A DNA stretch of 7,603 nucleotides from Calditrichia bacterium (GTDB lineage Bacteria; Calditrichota; Calditrichia; RBG-13-44-9; J042). The DNA lies in contig JAUIFT010000098.1 of the NCBI GenBank assembly GCA_030430345.1, forward strand, positions 1 through 7,603, read 5' to 3'. A model generated the notes under the pieces. That model was not told the origin of the DNA. It did not search any database and saw only the letters and a program-made list of their open reading frames with translations. Below are positions 5,647 through 7,603 of this stretch, in pieces (position 1 is the first letter of the stretch; every line of letters begins with the position of its first letter). Both the position numbers and the translations under genes were made by a program.

Positions 5647-6818
5647 TAAAGCATCTGTCGAACCACCGGAATTTTCCGCAACAAGTGGCTGCTCCCCCAA
5701 CTGAAGAGAAGTCCTGCAATAAAACAAAAGATGAACTTCAGCGCGGCGGGCCAGGCGGCTTCCAGTAACAGATATTGCAGCCAGGTAATCCAGGTATAAT
5801 GGAGAATGTAAATGCCGAATGCGTTGCTGTTCAAGCTCTCCATTACGGGCTGGGTTTGATGAACATACTTGCGAAAAAATCCCAATAATCCCAGGGAGAG
5901 GCCTGCGCAGGAAGCGGCAAAAAATATACCCATCACCAAAGCCCTGCTGGTTGGGGTGGGCAGCAAATCCATTCCTTTGAGCAAAATCCAGACATTTGTT
6001 GAAAAAGCGAGGATTCCCATCAAAAAACAGGCCCGCCAATTTTTCGGCCAACCCTGCTGGCGCCACTCCTGCCCTTTACCCAATACTACGCCTGCCAGAA
6101 AATAGGCGAAATACAAAAGAATCCGGGCGGCTTGCACGTCAAACGGTCCCCCCAGAGAGGTCCAGCTAAAGGGATGCACAATTAAAGTGAGCGGTATATA
6201 GGCAACTATCGTCAAGAGAAATATGCCGATTGGAGATGTCGGCAGCCACAGACGGGAAATCATCGACGGGAAGATTCTGTTGGTTAAGGCGAGAATCCCG
6301 TTAAAGGCCAGCAATACCCAGAGAAACCAAAGCGGACCGGACGGCCAGCCATCGCTGCTAAAAAAAGTAAGCCAGAAAGGCTGATCTGTTTGTGGATCGG
6401 CTAACAACCAGGAGGGCCAGTATGCCAATGGAATGACAGTAACTGCAGCTATTGTAAAAGGTAAACCGAGGCGTTTCAGGCGGGCGTGAAAGAATTTATT
6501 CGGGCCTTTTTTCGCCAAGCTAGAGGCAGCAAATAAACCGGATACGAGAAACAAGAGAGACATAAAAAAAGTATCGTTTAACCCGACAAAAAGATCGAGC
6601 AGCGGCCAGCGGGCAATATCCACCACCGGAGCAGTGGATGTAACATAGTTGGCTTTGTAGAAAACGCTGAAAGCGGTATATGCCAGGGCAGCATGGTGGA
6701 AGACCACCAGAACAATGATAAACGAGCGTAGATAGTCGATAGCCACATCCCGGCCGGTTGGCTTCTCAGAATGCGCTGAAACATATACTTCCTGACTATT
6801 CTTTTTAGTGAGGTTCAT
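5646..6818 (-). CDS. Acyltransferase-3 family integral membrane protein (OafA/MdoC-like)
   Basis: A 390-residue polytopic membrane protein with about ten hydrophobic helices. The family marks are present: IDYLRSFIIVLVVFHHAAL (27-45) with the conserved Arg31 and His41/His42, FFMSLLFLVSGLF (84-96), the RLKRLGLPF loop (113-121) and GPLWFL (161-166). Such proteins transfer acyl groups, often acetyl or succinyl, to sugars or lipids of the cell envelope. The acceptor is unknown here, and no glycan or lipopolysaccharide genes flank it. Length is normal for a single-domain member; there is no fused SGNH hydrolase. I chose ATG 6818 because GGAGG (6831-6827) is 8 bases upstream. ATG 6824 is too close and ATG 6833 overlaps that site. 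The gene is separated from the upstream transporter by a terminator hairpin, so it is probably transcribed alone. Confidence 0.88.
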   Translation of the reverse strand: MNLTKKNSQEVYVSAHSEKPTGRDVAIDYLRSFIIVLVVFHHAALAYTAFSVFYKANYVTSTAPVVDIARWPLLDLFVGLNDTFFMSLLFLVSGLFAASSLAKKGPNKFFHARLKRLGLPFTIAAVTVIPLAYWPSWLLADPQTDQPFWLTFFSSDGWPSGPLWFLWVLLAFNGILALTNRIFPSMISRLWLPTSPIGIFLLTIVAYIPLTLIVHPFSWTSLGGPFDVQAARILLYFAYFLAGVVLGKGQEWRQQGWPKNWRACFLMGILAFSTNVWILLKGMDLLPTPTSRALVMGIFFAASCAGLSLGLLGFFRKYVHQTQPVMESLNSNAFGIYILHYTWITWLQYLLLEAAWPAALKFIFCFIAGLLFSWGSSHLLRKIPVVRQML

Positions 6819-6897
6819 ATCCATTACCTCCATCCAGATGCAATGATAATCCGGATCAAATTAATGAGTATCGCTGAAGAGTTGCTGTCGAACGCTG

Positions 6898-6936
6898 AAA
6901 GGCCGGCTGATCTTTTCAAGCGCTCCGCCGGCCTTT
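6898..6936 (-). terminator. Probable Rho-independent terminator of the MFS transporter gene
   Basis: AAAGGCCGGC (6898-6907) and GCCGGCCTTT (6927-6936) form a perfect 10-bp stem with a 19-base loop. On the minus strand it starts 24 bases after the transporter stop codon. Its descending arm ends in TTT, followed by CAG, so the T tract is short. The GC-rich stem with A and T at its base is typical. The same hairpin lies upstream of the acyltransferase gene and should insulate it. Confidence 0.6.
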
Positions 6937-6960
6937 GAAAGTTTGACAAATCAAGAGTTT

Positions 6961-7603
6961 CTAAGGTTTATGGTAAATACCTAATTCGCCAAAATAGGAG
7001 CGTCCCATCAGCCAAAGTGTCACCGCTGCCCCGGCGGCGATGAAGCAGAGAATGCCGGCAAAAACAAAAGCAAGCAGGTATTGCTGGGTAGATTCGAACA
7101 AAACGCCGCCAACCACCGGACCCAGAATTCCGGCAACACCATAGGCGGTGAAAATCCAGCCGTAATTGACTCCAAAATGCTTCGCACCGAAATAGTCGGC
7201 AGTCGCGGAAGGAAAGAGGGCAAAGTTACCGCCGAAATTGAGTCCGACCAGTGCGGAAGCGAGAAAAACGCCGAAGGTTGATTGCACACTGACCAGGAGC
7301 ATAAAAGCAATGCCCTGGGCAAGAAACATAATCATCATGGCGCGGGGGCGGTCGATAATATCGCTGATTTTTCCCCAGATGATCCTTCCCAGGGCGTTGA
7401 ATATCGCCAGTATGCCTACCGGTTCGACAAACCGTCCGAAGCCGCCCATCCATTCCGGTGCAAAGGTCTGACCGCCGAGAATGCTGCTCATCATCGGTTT
7501 CCATTGGCCGATCGCCATCAGTCCAGAGGTCGCGCTGAAAATGAAGGTTAGCCAAAGCATACAGCCCAACGGCGTGTTCAGCATCTGCTGCCAGTCGACA
7601 TCA
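6961..7603 (-). CDS. MFS transporter, OFA (oxalate/formate antiporter-like) family, C-terminal part
   Basis: The reading frame runs off the right edge; about 213 residues are visible, roughly the C-terminal half of a 12-helix transporter. Residues below are numbered from the first internal Met at 7584, which is probably not the true start because the frame continues upstream as DVDWQQ. About six helices are seen: 7-27, 51-70, 82-100, 103-126, 140-163 and 168-193. The loop GRIIWGKISDIIDRPR (66-81) is the second copy of the MFS G-R-x3-G-x2-S-D motif. GLNFGGNFALFPSATADYFG (114-133) and the following GVNYGWIFTAYGVAGILGP are characteristic of OFA proteins, which exchange carboxylates across the inner membrane. 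The substrate cannot be deduced; the family name does not prove oxalate or formate transport. Confidence 0.9.
   Translation of the reverse strand, partial: DVDWQQMLNTPLGCMLWLTFIFSATSGLMAIGQWKPMMSSILGGQTFAPEWMGGFGRFVEPVGILAIFNALGRIIWGKISDIIDRPRAMMIMFLAQGIAFMLLVSVQSTFGVFLASALVGLNFGGNFALFPSATADYFGAKHFGVNYGWIFTAYGVAGILGPVVGGVLFESTQQYLLAFVFAGILCFIAAGAAVTLWLMGRSYFGELGIYHKP

Noticed and set aside
7226..7555. Minus-strand 109-codon frame inside the transporter gene
   Set aside because: It is a shifted-frame shadow of the OFA transporter, which has clear membrane helices and family motifs in the other frame.

Overview
The window looks like ordinary chromosomal DNA from a Gram-negative bacterium of middling GC content. 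Three things suggest this: a Sec-type signal peptide ending in AFS|Q on a predicted periplasmic peptidase, clear Shine-Dalgarno sequences before most starts, and several polytopic membrane proteins. The Shine-Dalgarno sites argue against typical Bacteroidota. I cannot name the phylum from the sequence alone.

Layout, left to right. Positions 1-100 are very AT-rich and hold no gene. A hairpin at 103-139 is the likely terminator of a complete minus-strand prolyl oligopeptidase (S9A) gene at 150-2267, whose candidate promoter is at 2332-2360. Next, also on the minus strand, is a broken nucleotidyltransferase gene (2396-3096). Its N-terminal catalytic half and C-terminal helical half lie in different frames, and the middle of the family is missing, so one internal deletion explains both defects. 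Positions 3097-3701 are gene-poor and contain several inverted repeats and two overlapping, doubtful reading frames. A class I SAM-dependent methyltransferase follows on the minus strand (3702-4532). An AT-rich intergenic region (4533-4884) separates it from a plus-strand operon of a four-helix membrane protein (4885-5331) and a YozG-like XRE regulator (5333-5548), one base apart. Between this operon and a convergent acyltransferase-3 membrane protein (5646-6818, minus) lies a block of seven-base CAGTNNN repeats that folds into a perfect 16-bp hairpin. The right edge holds the C-terminal part of an OFA-type MFS transporter (6961-7603, minus), with its own terminator hairpin at 6898-6936.

The genes do not form one pathway. 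The only clear functional unit is the membrane protein plus XRE regulator pair. The peptidase, methyltransferase, acyltransferase and transporter look like independent units separated by terminators or long spacers. I found no CRISPR array, tRNA, rRNA, transposase or complete mobile element. The features most worth a second look are the heptad repeat hairpin, the internally deleted nucleotidyltransferase, the repeat-rich 3.1-3.7 kb gap, and the DERD-motif membrane protein/XRE pair.
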